From positions 9,529,840-9,593,839 of the forward strand of contig CM036630.1 in assembly GCA_020746105.1 (NCBI GenBank): 64,000 nt of DNA, read 5' to 3'. The notes under the pieces are model-generated. The model was given only the letters and a program-made list of their open reading frames with translations, was not told where the DNA came from and did no database searches. The position numbers were made by a program, and so were the translations under genes. This DNA comes from Trogon surrucura. Lineage: Eukaryota; Chordata; Aves; Trogoniformes; Trogonidae. Below, in pieces: positions 35,244-45,660 of the stretch (positions within the stretch are counted from its first letter, which is position 1; every line of letters begins with the position of its first letter).

Positions 35244-38200
35244 GTGGTGCCGGCAGCCGAGGGCGCGGTTAGTCCAGGGACGCGCACGGCCCGTAAAGCC
35301 CCGACAGAGAATGGCTCTTGTGACATTCAGGCCGCGCCTGCACCGAGATTCGATGGTGCCGTTCCCTTGCGAGGAACGGAGTTAATCCCTGCTCAGATAC
35401 GAGAGGTCCTGACGCTGGATCCCAAGTGTGTGGGCAAGGCAGCGTTTCTCAGCGTTGAGAGCAGTTTTGCAATCGGATACAAACTTCTGTGACAAATTAA
35501 ACTGACGAGGTATTAAAAAGCCCCTTTTTCACTGCTCAGACATACTGGGCGAATATAACTTTATAGCTTTTTATTTTTGTCTGAAAACCAGAATATGATT
35601 TTGGTCTAGCATTTCAGAGTAGGCTTTGAATCTTTAGTGAATTCCATACCCTTGCATTTCAGTGTTTTCTATGTATTATTTTAAGTTAAAGCTTTTAAAT
35701 AGTTGAGCTTTTTAATGTTGACACTTTATTTTGTAACTATTTATATGTATGTATATCTTAGAAAAGCACTTTGTTTAAAAAAAAAAAAAAGAAACTGCAT
35801 TTTATATGATTCCTGCCACTTGCTGCTAACTCTGGGCTGGTCAGAATGCTGCAGCGATACTTGATATAAATAAAACCTGGCAGTAAAATGTAGAGTAAAG
35901 ATAAGACCTTCTGCTGGTTTAACTTTATCATAAAGGTGACATAGGCAAGCTGTGCAGCTTTACATTTTAACCAGGGGACTCTGTGGCATTTAAACCGTCT
36001 AGAAATGGTTGTACTTTAATGCCAGTAACAATCTGCTTCCTCTAGTGTCATTAAAATATATACATTTAGTGTATACTTATCACAAACAAAGATCTTATAA
36101 GGGTATAAAAACCAACAAATGTACATGTTCTGTTTTTTGGCGATTGTGGCATGCATTTTTGGGTGATCTTTAGAGAAGACCATTTTCTAAAGATTTTCAG
36201 TGTTCATACATGGTATGTGGATCTTAATGAAGTCCTGGATTTTTTTGTTGGTTTGGTTTTGAGTGTAGGCATTGTGAATATTCACTTTTAATCCTATATC
36301 CAAAAACAATTCCACGTTTTTGATTTAATACAAGCAAAAGCTCTTCCTTTTTTCTGATACACTGGATTCTCTAGAATTTGTTTCCACATGAAAAGCATGC
36401 TGTCATAGCCGCTCTTGTCGAGATCTCGTCAGTCTGAACTTAGGTGCCACACTTGGAATCGATGGGCTGCTTGTTCTACTGTACCATGTATGATTCTCGT
36501 CCTTTCCTACTTCCTTCATGACAGATGATGATGTGGCTTTATATTGTGCCTTACTTGTACATCTAGAACTAAGTGTTTGTCGTTCCCTCTGAACTCCTCA
36601 GACCTAACCCTTCTGAAATTGAATCAGAACTGATAAAAGCATCCTGAAGAAAGTCTGGATAGATCTGATTTCAGTTTCTCTCAGTCGTAGTCCTTTTGTA
36701 TTTATATGGAAGACCAGTTTTTGAATGGCCTTGCAAAATGTGGGGGTGCTCACGAAGGGTGTTTTTGAGCCCTAAACCCCTTTTGCTAACGCTTCCTTTT
36801 ATGGTTTATTGAACACATTTACTGATACTTGGCGAGTACTTTTTTTTGGATGAGACAGACTTGCTACTAAAGTTATGTTTACGTGTGGATAGGCTGGATT
36901 TTCTTATCATACCAGTTGAAATCAGTGTGATTTAATGAAGTTGCATTGCTGTAAAGCTGATGTGAGAGTCAGGCTCAGCTGTGTTCAGTTCCTAATTCTT
37001 TATAGATAGATTTTTTTTCTCCATACTAACAGGGCCAGGAAAAAGTTTTGGTATTTTTTCTTAATAATAAAACCCCCAACCAACAACAAAAACCTAAATT
37101 GGATGAAGGGTCTTTTAACTAACGTAAAAGCAACCAGACACTTCTAAAATACAGTGGTGTCAGCTTTGATTTTATTTTTAAAAGATTCCCTGCCTAATAT
37201 TTATCTTGATATTTGCCTTCATTAATAAAACAGTTAGCTTATTCACAAAATACAAAGACTGGATGTGCTTTTCCATAAATCATTTAAACACAGCTATTTT
37301 TTTAAAGCTTTGAACAGCTTTATCAGGAGAATTTCAAAGGGTTGTATACAAGTTGCCTTCAGCAGAAATAGCAAATGCAATTCTGTTCCTCAAATGTGCT
37401 TGCTAGTCTTCCTGAAATTCTGTTGAGGCATAACCCAGTTAATGTACCATGAATGTTCACATCTGTATTTGGCCTTGAGACCTGAATTTCAAGAATGCAT
37501 CTAATCATGATTTCATTTTCTTTTCGAGTTGGAGGCTTCAGTTGGAATCATCCAGTTAAGTGTGCTGCTAGATGTGGTCTTGGCTTGTTGACAGAGCCTT
37601 GCACACAGCCGAGGTTTATTTTGTTTACCCCAGGGATCGTGTGAAGTACATTTCAAACAGTTACTGCTCTGGTGACTGATTCTTCTTTTAACTGTGTATT
37701 AAGGGCATTAGTATGTTGAGAAAACACCACTCTTAAATATCTCCAAATGTAAATGGAGATTCTTCAACCTCATTAATGAAAGATGGCGCTTCTAGGTTCT
37801 ATCTTCCTCACAGCATACAAAAACGTCTCTATCTATCTGCAGCGTACATTTCACAAAACGCCGTGTTTTTTCCCCAGTGCTTCTGGCGTGATGAGCGGGT
37901 GTGTGCGCACACCGAATCACAATCCTCAGCCTCTGAGACGTTCATGAACTTCCACAAGAGCAAATACTGACTATGCATTTATTGTCTTTCTAATGAGCTG
38001 TGGAGCCAGAGCTATTTAAAGCCATGCATTCTCCCCCCCCAAAAAAAAAACACCCCACAAACCCACTCTAAACTTAAGAATATTTTGCAGTCAGGTACCT
38101 GTGTAAATCAAATTTGGGTGAGTAAAGTAGCTACTGCAAGGAAAACTTGGATTTGGTATTGGTGAAAGCACACTCCACTCTGTCAAAATCATGCATTTAA

Positions 38201-38710
38201 GAAAAGAACATAGTAGTAGCACTAAATTTGATATTTCTTACAATGATGGATTCTCGTACATTCTGATTTGAATCATCTGTCCTCCCAGAATATTATGTCC
38301 AAGTAAAACTTACTGCTCAGTATTTGTGGTTGGGTGAACTCTTAAGGCTGTGGACGTATGTGGTTGACAGGCAAAAAAAAAAATCGTTTAACAAAACAGG
38401 GCATCCTGTTTTGCCTGTGCTTGGGGTCATGATTGTAATGCTGTCCTTGATATTCTATAATCAACTTCCAACTGGAGCTCAGAAAAACTTGCTGAAAGTC
38501 TTGTCTCTGTTAGAAAATAAATTTACCTTGTTAAAAGCATGATCTGTTCAGAGTTGCAATGTTTAATGTTGGTTAATAGTCGTGCAGTTTTTATTTTTTG
38601 AAAAGAGGCACAATTTAACAATTGACTTTGTTTACTCTGTCACCCTTGATCCCTAGCACTTCTATTCAGATACAAATTCATCAATGTATGCAACATCCTT
38701 TGTAATTTAA

Positions 38711-38716
38711 AATAAA
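38711..38716 (+). promoter_or_regulatory. CREBRF: Distal CREBRF polyadenylation signal AATAAA
   Basis: TTTAAAATAAAAATTGTGG is followed within 50 bases by a GT-rich stretch (CTCTGTGTGCAGTGACGGTG), which is the arrangement of a strong polyadenylation site. The base composition also changes sharply here from AT-rich to GC-rich. Confidence 0.7.
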
Positions 38717-39629
38717 AATTGTGGAGGAAACACCGTCTCGAATCATTCTCTGTGTGCAGTGACGGTGACGGGTGGGAGCTCCCGTGGAGGAAATGCCCTC
38801 GGTTGCCTGGTATTGGCAGCAACTTTCCCTCGGAAGGGATCACAGCTGGGTAAGGAAATCCCTTGTTTTCCTGCCCCCCAGGCTAACAGGCAGGGTCAGC
38901 AGGGTGGGACTATCGGGAGAACCTGCACCGCAACCCCCCAGGCGCTGCTGCCCCTGGAAACCGTCTCCAGCCACAGCCGCCAGCTTTGTCCCCGTGTGGC
39001 TGGTGACACGGCGCGGCCTGAGGGGGAACAAAGGGCACCAGGGGAGGAGTTTGTGGCAAAAGGGATGTTGGGTTGCCTCCCTTTCCTGCCTTTCTAGGGG
39101 TACCTTCAGAACCCCCTGTGACTCCCCCGGCCTCCTCCCGCAGGCACCCCCCCGCCCCCGGCTGCCCTGGGTCAAAGGCCTCATGGCTCGGGGCCTGCCC
39201 ACCCCGGAACCGCGGCGGGGCGGCAGCCCTGCCCTCTGTCCCTGCTCTGTCCTGCTGCTTCGGGGCGTTCTTTCAGCTCGCGAGGGCCAAGGGGCTCAGT
39301 CTGGCCCTCACCGTAACCACCTTTCCACACCGCAAACACCTTTCCACACCGCAGACAGGGCGCGAAGGGACGTTTCGTTGCCGGGACACCACACGCCCGT
39401 GACGCTCCCGGCGCTGGGGGCACACGACGCGTTGCTCAGCACGGCCGGGCGCTGCTGCGGCCCTTCCCGCGGCGGTTCGGCACCCCCGGCCCCCTCGGCC
39501 CGGCCCCCGCGGTCGCTGCTCGGGATGACGACCCGGCGCGGCGGCCGCCGCTTGGCCGCGTCTTGGCGCCCGCAAGGGGGACCCCGCGGGCCGGGCGGCG
39601 GAGCCTCGGCCTTCCCCTCGCCAACCGCC

Positions 39630-39640
39630 GACATGGCGGC
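39630..39640 (+). promoter_or_regulatory. BNIP1: YY1-like element overlapping the BNIP1 start codon
   Basis: CGACATGGCGGC matches the extended YY1 core (ATGGCGGC), and its ATG is the BNIP1 initiator. YY1 sites at the first codon are a known design in CpG-island genes. Binding is inferred. Confidence 0.45.
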
Positions 39641-39719
39641 GGTCGCCGCCTGCGTGCCCGTGCGAGTCTGCCACCAGGAGATCGTCAAGTTCGACTTGGA
39701 GATCAAGGCGGCCGTGCAG
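39633..39719 (+). CDS. BNIP1: BNIP1 coding exon 1 (residues 1-29)
   Basis: Starts at ATG 39633 and ends with GTGCAG before donor GTAACG at 39720. It encodes MAAVAACVPVRVCHQE through EIKAAVQ, phase 0. Confidence 0.95.
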
Positions 39720-42700
39720 GTAACGGCCGCCCGAGCCCGCGGCGGGTCCCTCCTTGCCGGGGCTGCGGGACGGCCGCGGGCCGGGCCGGGCCGGGCGATC
39801 CCTGCTCGGGCCGCGCTGACGGGGCCGTTGTCTTCCAGGATATCCGGGACTGCCCGGGGCCGCTCAGCGCCCTCACGGAGCTCAACGCCGCCGTGAAGGA
39901 GAAATTCCGCCACCTCCGCGGCCGCATCCAGGTGAGGGTCCCGCCTGGGAACCGCTCCGGGCACCGGCCCTGGGCCCGGGCCCGCACGGCGCGGCCTACC
40001 CGGCCCTCGGGCTGCCGGGCGGCCCCAGCTCGGGGGGTCGGTTCGGGGGGTCAGTTGTTCGGGGGGTCAGTTGGTGCCGTTAGTTCCCTCCCTGGCCGGG
40101 GACGGGGTGTACGAATTTGCAGGTGGCAGCAGTTGTAGGTCAGATTTTGAAATTTCTGCTTTTCCACCAAAGGAGCTGGAACAGATGGCGAAGGAGCAAG
40201 ATAAAGAGTCGGATAAACAAGCTTTACTGCGGGAAGTGGAGAACCATAAGAAACAAATGCTCAGGTGGGTCGGGCAGCTGGTGCTGTTTGCAGGTCCTCT
40301 ATAACCAGAAATAATCTGACTTCTGTACAGCGTCTTTTGGGTCCTGTTTTGCAAATCACGGGCCCTGGCATGATGATGTTTTGCCGAAGACCAAGAAGGA
40401 TCAGGAATGGAAATGGTAGGACTTCCTTCTCCTTTCCTCTCTCCTGCCCTGACTCCCTAACCACGGTCTGACCCCTTGAGCGGTTCAGCATGTGAGTAGA
40501 TGGCTTGAGAGTCTGTCATTTGACAGCTGCTGAAAGTCTGTTAGTTGACAGCTGGCACAGTTTTCTTCTCTTGCTCCATAAATGATACGCTTAGGAGAAA
40601 TAATATTAGGAGAAATAAACTTAGGAGAAATAATGTTATTCTGTGGTGCAGTATAAAGAAAGTGCGCGTGTGTGTCTGAGGTGCCCAATTACAGTGGTGA
40701 TTGCTTTGTGGAAATTGTTTTCACTTGCGGGGCATTACCATCATGTTACAACGTTGTACTCTTGTGATTTCAGCAACCAGGCAGCTTGGAGAAAGGCAAA
40801 CCTAGCCTGCAAAATTGCTATCGACAACTCTGAGAAAGATCAGCTACTGCAGGGAAGAGACTCCTTAAGACAAAGGTATTAGCCCATCCCACTGTGCAGT
40901 CTGAGATTTAAACAGTGTGTGCTGTATTCACTAGTTTTAAATGGAAGCAACAGCATGTTTTTAAGTTACTTAATGTACCTGGAACATAGCGTTTGTTTTA
41001 TGAGTCCGTTTACCTTTTGTGGAGAGCTAAACTGTTAAGGATTGTGATAATTTCACGTTTTCTTGGCGTTGGCATGTGTAAGCAGAAAAGGAGATAAGTT
41101 AGCTTTCATAGTTTTTCTGTCTGTCTTTTACATTAATTCCAGTCATGGTTATAAACAAGTAATGGATTACTGTGCAAGCTGTTTTCACGTGCAAAACTGG
41201 ATGTCATTTCTCTATTGAAAAAGTTGGCGTATTCAGTATTACAAAGGGACAAATGCGATACCCAGGCTAATGAAGGTGGTAGTTTGTATCAGTGCTTCCA
41301 TTGTCAGCTCATAAAAATTTACAGTGATGGATATTATAGGTGGTGAAATGTAGGCCTCTGTGAGATTCTGAGCCACCAGCAGTTGTTTTGGCTCATGACT
41401 TTAATATTTTGTGATATTTTTTAGTTGTTTAGTGAAGACAATCTAAATTTCTCGTTTGTCTGTTTGACATTGGCAGAAATGTTTGGTGCCGAGCTCTGTT
41501 CTGTGCACGCTAGCACCAGCATTTACCCAGCAGTACCCAAAAACATCATTTTATCCCTTTCTGCTTTACTTTTTTCCCCTTTATTTTTCAGGAAGACTAC
41601 AAAGGAAAGCCTGGCAGAGAGTGCAAGTAACATCACAGAGAGTCTGATGGGGATTAGCAGGATGATGTCACAGCAAGTGCAGCAGAGTGAGGAGACCGTG
41701 CAGACCCTAGGTACTGGTGTTATTTGGGGGTTTGGGCATGGCTTGGATAATTGAAGCATGTTTGTTGTGTAGAGCTGTGTGTTGGAGTTTCTGTTTCATG
41801 ACTATGAAAAGAGGGCAGGGAAAGGAGGGGCAGGTTGACAAGCTTTTGGTTTTGCTTCACATAAAAGCAATTGTAAAAGGACTGTGAGCTCACACGGTGC
41901 TGGGAGTGTTTTTGGTGTTACTCTGTGCTGCTGTGCTGGCACGCGTTTGGTAATAGAAGAGAAAATAAAAGCACAGGTACAAGTCCTTACTCGGAAGAAA
42001 CTTAGTATGGCTGGAAGACTGTTTTCACCTGGTCTCCAGCTGGGATGACTAAGGGATGAGGAGATCAAGTGACTTGAACCCGAGGTCACTTGCTCTGTCA
42101 GCAGTGCATCAGGGACTGTGAAACCAAGATTTCACCCAGTTCTTTGGCTTGGACTCCTAAGACAATAAATCAAGTGACTTGTCAGAACTGGTGATTCATG
42201 AAGCATTTAGAAGTTGGATCTGTGTTGCCTGGGCCTCTTACTAGCTGTGCTTTTGCGCAGAAGAGAGAACAGTTTAAGGATGAGGATAAACAGCACAACT
42301 TTTGCCCTCGTTTTCTTCCCCCATCTGAGGATGGCAGCTGGGCACAGTTTGTTCAGGCAAAAGTAGCATGTTTCTTCTCCTATTAAAAGGACAGTTTGGC
42401 AGATACTTTTTCACCCCGTTTCTAACTGAACAGCGCTTGGAGTTCATCAAGGAAAACAGTAGCAAAGGTCATTTACAAAACCCAGCTGCAAATTCTGAAT
42501 CAGTAGTTAGAATTCCCTTTTTTCCAAGCAAGTCCTTTCCTACTATGCAGTGAGCACACGTGGCTGTGAAGCAGGGGAGCTCTGCTTTTGTCGTTAACTA
42601 TGAGAATCAAGCCTTCTGGTTGTACATGGATCAGAATGCCTCTTTAAGATGGGATGTAATGGTCTGGAAAATATTGCAGATGTATTTTTACTGTGCTTGT

Positions 42701-43844
42701 TTTTGTGAACCACACAACATGCTTGGAGTTTGATGTTTCTTTTATCAGTCAGTTCAGTAGAGCGTGAGATACCAGCATTCACCGTCATACGGGGTCTGCA
42801 TTCTGTAGTATAAGAAAAAGGGGACTCCTGAGCTTTTGCTTTCTTGTAGTAATTTGAAAGGAGAAAGGCTGAGGAGTTTGGGGCATTTGTTTGCTTGTTT
42901 TCTCACAGAGAGAGAACATCAGCCCCTTTGAGGTTCTCTATCTTGCAATTTTTGGCTTATTCTCAAATTTTATCTTTCGTTGAGACCAATCAAGATACTT
43001 TTTCTCTACTTAATTTTCTCTTTTTTATTAGGAAAAAAAATGTTAGTAAAAAATAACTATTAAAAACTGTTTACATTGTCTGAGCTGAATAATTAAGGAT
43101 CTCTTACTGCTGCTTTTTCACTTTCTGCAACCCCATCTGAATTACTCTGATTTACTGCTCTGGCTCAGAACAGTTTCAGTTGTGCGACTAATATGTTCAA
43201 ATACTGACCTGTCCTGCTGCTGCTAGAACTCATGTAGATAGTGATGGTGATTTTTCTCTCTTAAACCAGTGATTCTAGCACCATTCTTATTTCACTCTGC
43301 TTCTAACAAGCTCTCAGGTAGCACCAACTTTGTTCCTGAAAAATGTGAACTAGATTTGATCCGGTAACCTAAAAATTAAAAATTTGGGAACAGGACATAG
43401 TGTCTTCAAGCCATTCAGTACTGTTATTTTACTTTGCGTTTTTTCTTAGCACATCAAGACTATTGGGTTGTTGTGAAAGCTTCTGCAGGAGCACAGTCTG
43501 CACTTGTCTTGCCCATAAGTCAGTCTTACCCGAGAAGGATCTCACAGGCACTGTCTGTATTGCCAAATATCGCATGCTTATGTCCTTTGTCATGTATTTT
43601 TGAAGCACAACCAGCTGATTTTTATTTTTTCCCCCCCTTAATTTCAGCCAATTCTTCACGAACCATCCTGGAAGCAAATGAAGAATTTAAGTCCATGTCT
43701 GGGACAATTCAGTTGGGGCGAAAGCTGATAACAAAATACAATCGCAGGGAACTGACGGACAAGCTGCTCATCTTTCTCGCCCTCGCTTTATTCCTGGCCA
43801 CAGTGCTCTATATTTTGAAAAAAAGACTCTTTCCATTTTTATAA
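39633..43844 (+). CDS. BNIP1: BCL2-interacting protein 1 (Sec20 SNARE), complete spliced CDS, 229 residues
   Basis: Tail-anchored ER SNARE (Sec20). Known of the family: it works with syntaxin 18 and partner SNAREs in Golgi-to-ER fusion and interacts with BCL2-family proteins. Coding exons are 39633-39719, 39839-39931, 40173-40264, 40774-40875, 41592-41710 and 43648-43844. They total 690 nt and keep phase throughout. The protein starts MAAVAACVPVRVCHQE and continues with IVKFDLEIKAAVQDIRDC and KEQDKESDKQALL. The SNARE helix spans about residues 130-190 (ESLMGISRMMSQQVQQSEE). A single C-terminal membrane segment (LLIFLALALFLATVLYIL) is followed by KKRLFPFL. Human BNIP1 is 228 residues, so length is normal. 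The start ATG (GACATGG) is the only one that gives the family N-terminus. Confidence 0.97.
39839..39931 (+). CDS. BNIP1: BNIP1 coding exon 2 (residues 30-60)
   Basis: Acceptor TTGTCTTCCAG ends at 39838 and donor GTGAGG begins at 39932. It encodes DIRDCPGPLSALTELN through RHLRGRIQ. The intron before it is only 119 bases. Confidence 0.95.
40173..40264 (+). CDS. BNIP1: BNIP1 coding exon 3
   Basis: Acceptor TTTCCACCAAAG ends at 40172 and donor GTGGGT begins at 40265. It encodes ELEQMAKEQDKESDKQALL through HKKQML, and ends on two bases of a Ser codon. Confidence 0.94.
40265..40773 (+). other. BNIP1: BNIP1 intron 3 with short tandem repeats
   Basis: About 0.5 kb intron. TTAGGAGAAATAA occurs three times at about 40590-40635. 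Just upstream, a short segment ending in TTGACAGCTG is repeated (near 40511-40555). Confidence 0.85.
40774..40875 (+). CDS. BNIP1: BNIP1 coding exon 4
   Basis: Acceptor TGTGATTTCAG ends at 40773 and donor GTATTA begins at 40876. It encodes NQAAWRKANLACKIAIDN through GRDSLRQ. Confidence 0.95.
40876..41591 (+). other. BNIP1: BNIP1 intron 4
   Basis: About 0.7 kb of AT-rich intron; I see nothing else in it. Confidence 0.85.
41592..41710 (+). CDS. BNIP1: BNIP1 coding exon 5 (SNARE helix)
   Basis: Acceptor TTATTTTTCAG ends at 41591 and donor GTACTG begins at 41711. It encodes KTTKESLAESASNITESLMG and the MMSQQVQQSEETVQTL segment. Confidence 0.95.
41711..43647 (+). other. BNIP1: BNIP1 intron 5
   Basis: About 1.9 kb intron. 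It includes a MIR-like relic at about 42045-42185. No exon is recognised; the flanking exons join in frame without it. Confidence 0.85.
42045..42185 (-). repeat. Possible MIR/CORE-SINE relic (minus strand)
   Basis: ATCAAGTGACTTG, then GAGGTCAC, then a region ending ATTTCACCCAGTTC, follow the order of the MIR reverse complement (AAGTGACTTGCCCAAGGTCAC and on). It is highly diverged and the call rests on memory of the consensus. Confidence 0.4.
43648..43844 (+). CDS. BNIP1: BNIP1 terminal coding exon 6 (SNARE end and tail anchor)
   Basis: Acceptor CCTTAATTTCAG ends at 43647. It encodes NSSRTILEANEEFKSMSG, IQLGRKLITKYNRRELTDK and the tail anchor, ending TAA at 43842-43844. Confidence 0.96.
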
Positions 43845-45660
43845 AATTCCAAAGCTAAACTGGACTATTACAAAAGATCAGAAAGAGATGGCATAATAAC
43901 AGTAGTTCTTTTAAAGAAAATAACAGGGGTATTGCAGCAGCTGAACGCTGGTTAGAGCAGGCCTGGCTTTGTACTGTCCCCATGGAGCGTGCAACCTGCC
44001 TAAGAAGAGCTTAAATGAATACGAGTTGGGAAGAAGCAGGTAGATGCAGGTGTGGAAAGAAGAAATACCAATCTGACTATAGGTTTGGGGAACCAGACAA
44101 ACACTTGAGGAACTGGGCACTCAGAGGTGTCATCTTAACTTTCAGCCTCTCTCCGTTTTGCCTTGAAATTAACTTTTGTCCTTGGCTTGGACTGGAACCT
44201 GCTTTGACATCTGTGCGTCAGGTGCTGAGAGTGAGAGGAAGGATGGAAGAGAGAAACTCACATGCATTCCGTTAATAAACTATTTATTGTATCCATGTAA
44301 ACTGGCTTTTGTTTAAAACCAAAGTCTGAGGGATTGAAAGCGCCTGAGTGACTTTGGGTGTAAAATCTCAACTTAATTCTTAACAGCAGTGGTTGCTCAT
44401 GGATTTTTTTTCCTGGGAACACGGTGCACAAGCAGTCTGGCTCTGTTCTCTGGCCCTGGGAGGGCTCTGACCGAAGCGAAAACAGAGCCCCAGTTGTTAG
44501 TATTAATCTATGCAATATATTTGAGTATTATATTGCCAATGTGTTGAGATCGAAAGCCTTTTTGCTCCTTTTCTTCATAAAATTCCACTTTATATTTGCA
44601 AAATACTTTGGAGTTGTACGTTTCAAAATTTCTCTTACTCATACGGTTCATCTTTTCTCAGTTAGTGAGATCTTTCACAATGATTACCTTCCCTATCTCT
44701 TATGATTTAGGATTGGGAGTTGATTTGTGTCAATACCTTAAATACCAGCCTCCCACACTCCATGTGTTACCTTGTACCGAAAACTGCACTATGATGTTCT
44801 TAAAATTGATGTTGCCTTCTCCTCTGAAAATTGTTTTGTTGCTTCTTCAGAGCTGACTGGTAGAGTTGACATTCTGTTTAGGAAATTCTCACAGAGTGGT
44901 TGAATACTGCCTTAATTGAGTGGTTGGAAGTAAACTTTTTTAAAAGGCAGTGCTATGTAAATCCTAAGAAATACAACATAAAGCAAATTGCAGTGTGTAT
45001 GTGAAATTTGAGGCTAGGTTACCTTTGTATTTAGTTCTCAATAGTACATTTAGAGAGAAGAGTTGACCAATCACTTATCTTGTAATGCTCATTTACTAGG
45101 TCTTGCCAGTAGTCACAATTGAACCTTTCGCTGGCAGCTGCTGCAAGCTTGGATGAATTGAGAAGTGGCAGTAGGTTGTAGCAGTCCAAACGGGAGTGCA
45201 GGGCAGTTGAAGTGGTGATTGCATGGCTGTGTGCATAAACGAGAGGAGTTGGAATGTGTAATTGAGTTCAAAATCCAGGGCTCTGCCTGAAGAGATGGTA
45301 CCTGAGCCTTTCTTCCTGGGGTGGCAACAAGGGGGTTGCAAACCTCTGCACTGGGACAGGGACTCCCGCAGAGGGCACTACTGCCTGGGAGTCCAGAGCC
45401 TTTGCTTGCCCTGAAGTTCTGTAGTGTGCAGGCTGGACAGAACAGATGTGGCTTCTTCCTGTATCTGTTACCCATCGTATTTCAGTGCAGCCTTCTTAAT
45501 AGCCTTTCCTTGACATACAGAATTACACCAAAATTGGAAGAAGTCAACGATGTGTGTGTTCTGGTTTTGAATACGGAATTACTCAGCTTAAAAAAGAGAC
45601 ATTGCACAAAGTGAATGTTTGTGTCCTTTTTAATAATAATAAAAGCCTCGCTTTCGAAGA
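43845..45660 (+). other. BNIP1: BNIP1 3' UTR region with two candidate polyadenylation signals
   Basis: AATAAA occurs at 44274-44279, about 430 bases after the stop codon, and again at 45638-45643 in TTTTTAATAATAATAAAAG. The proximal site is probably the main one and the distal one may give a longer transcript. No other feature is evident. Confidence 0.55.

Larger units (their letters stand above)
32941..38735 (+). other. CREBRF: CREBRF 3' UTR
   Basis: About 5.8 kb of mostly AT-rich sequence between the stop codon and the AATAAA at 38711. A long 3' UTR fits the mammalian gene. It contains many ATTTA pentamers, two Pumilio-type TGTATATA octamers at 33699-33706 and 34272-34279, and possible earlier AATAAA signals near 34250, 35870 and 37220. 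A GC-rich patch with a 19-bp duplication lies at 35170-35300. No other coding gene is seen. Confidence 0.75.
39100..40070. promoter_or_regulatory. BNIP1: BNIP1 promoter CpG island
   Basis: A dense GC/CpG block of about 1 kb surrounding BNIP1 exons 1 and 2. A CRE-like ATGACGAC lies near 39523-39530. Immediately upstream, about 39318-39353, the segment CACCTTTCCACACCGCA is repeated twice. Only about 0.9 kb separates the CREBRF transcript end from the BNIP1 start codon. The long frames on both strands here are stop-poor artefacts. Confidence 0.85.

Noticed and set aside
39308..39964. 218-codon minus-strand frame over BNIP1 exons 1-2
   Set aside because: It is antisense to confirmed exons in a CpG island with few stops; composition explains it.
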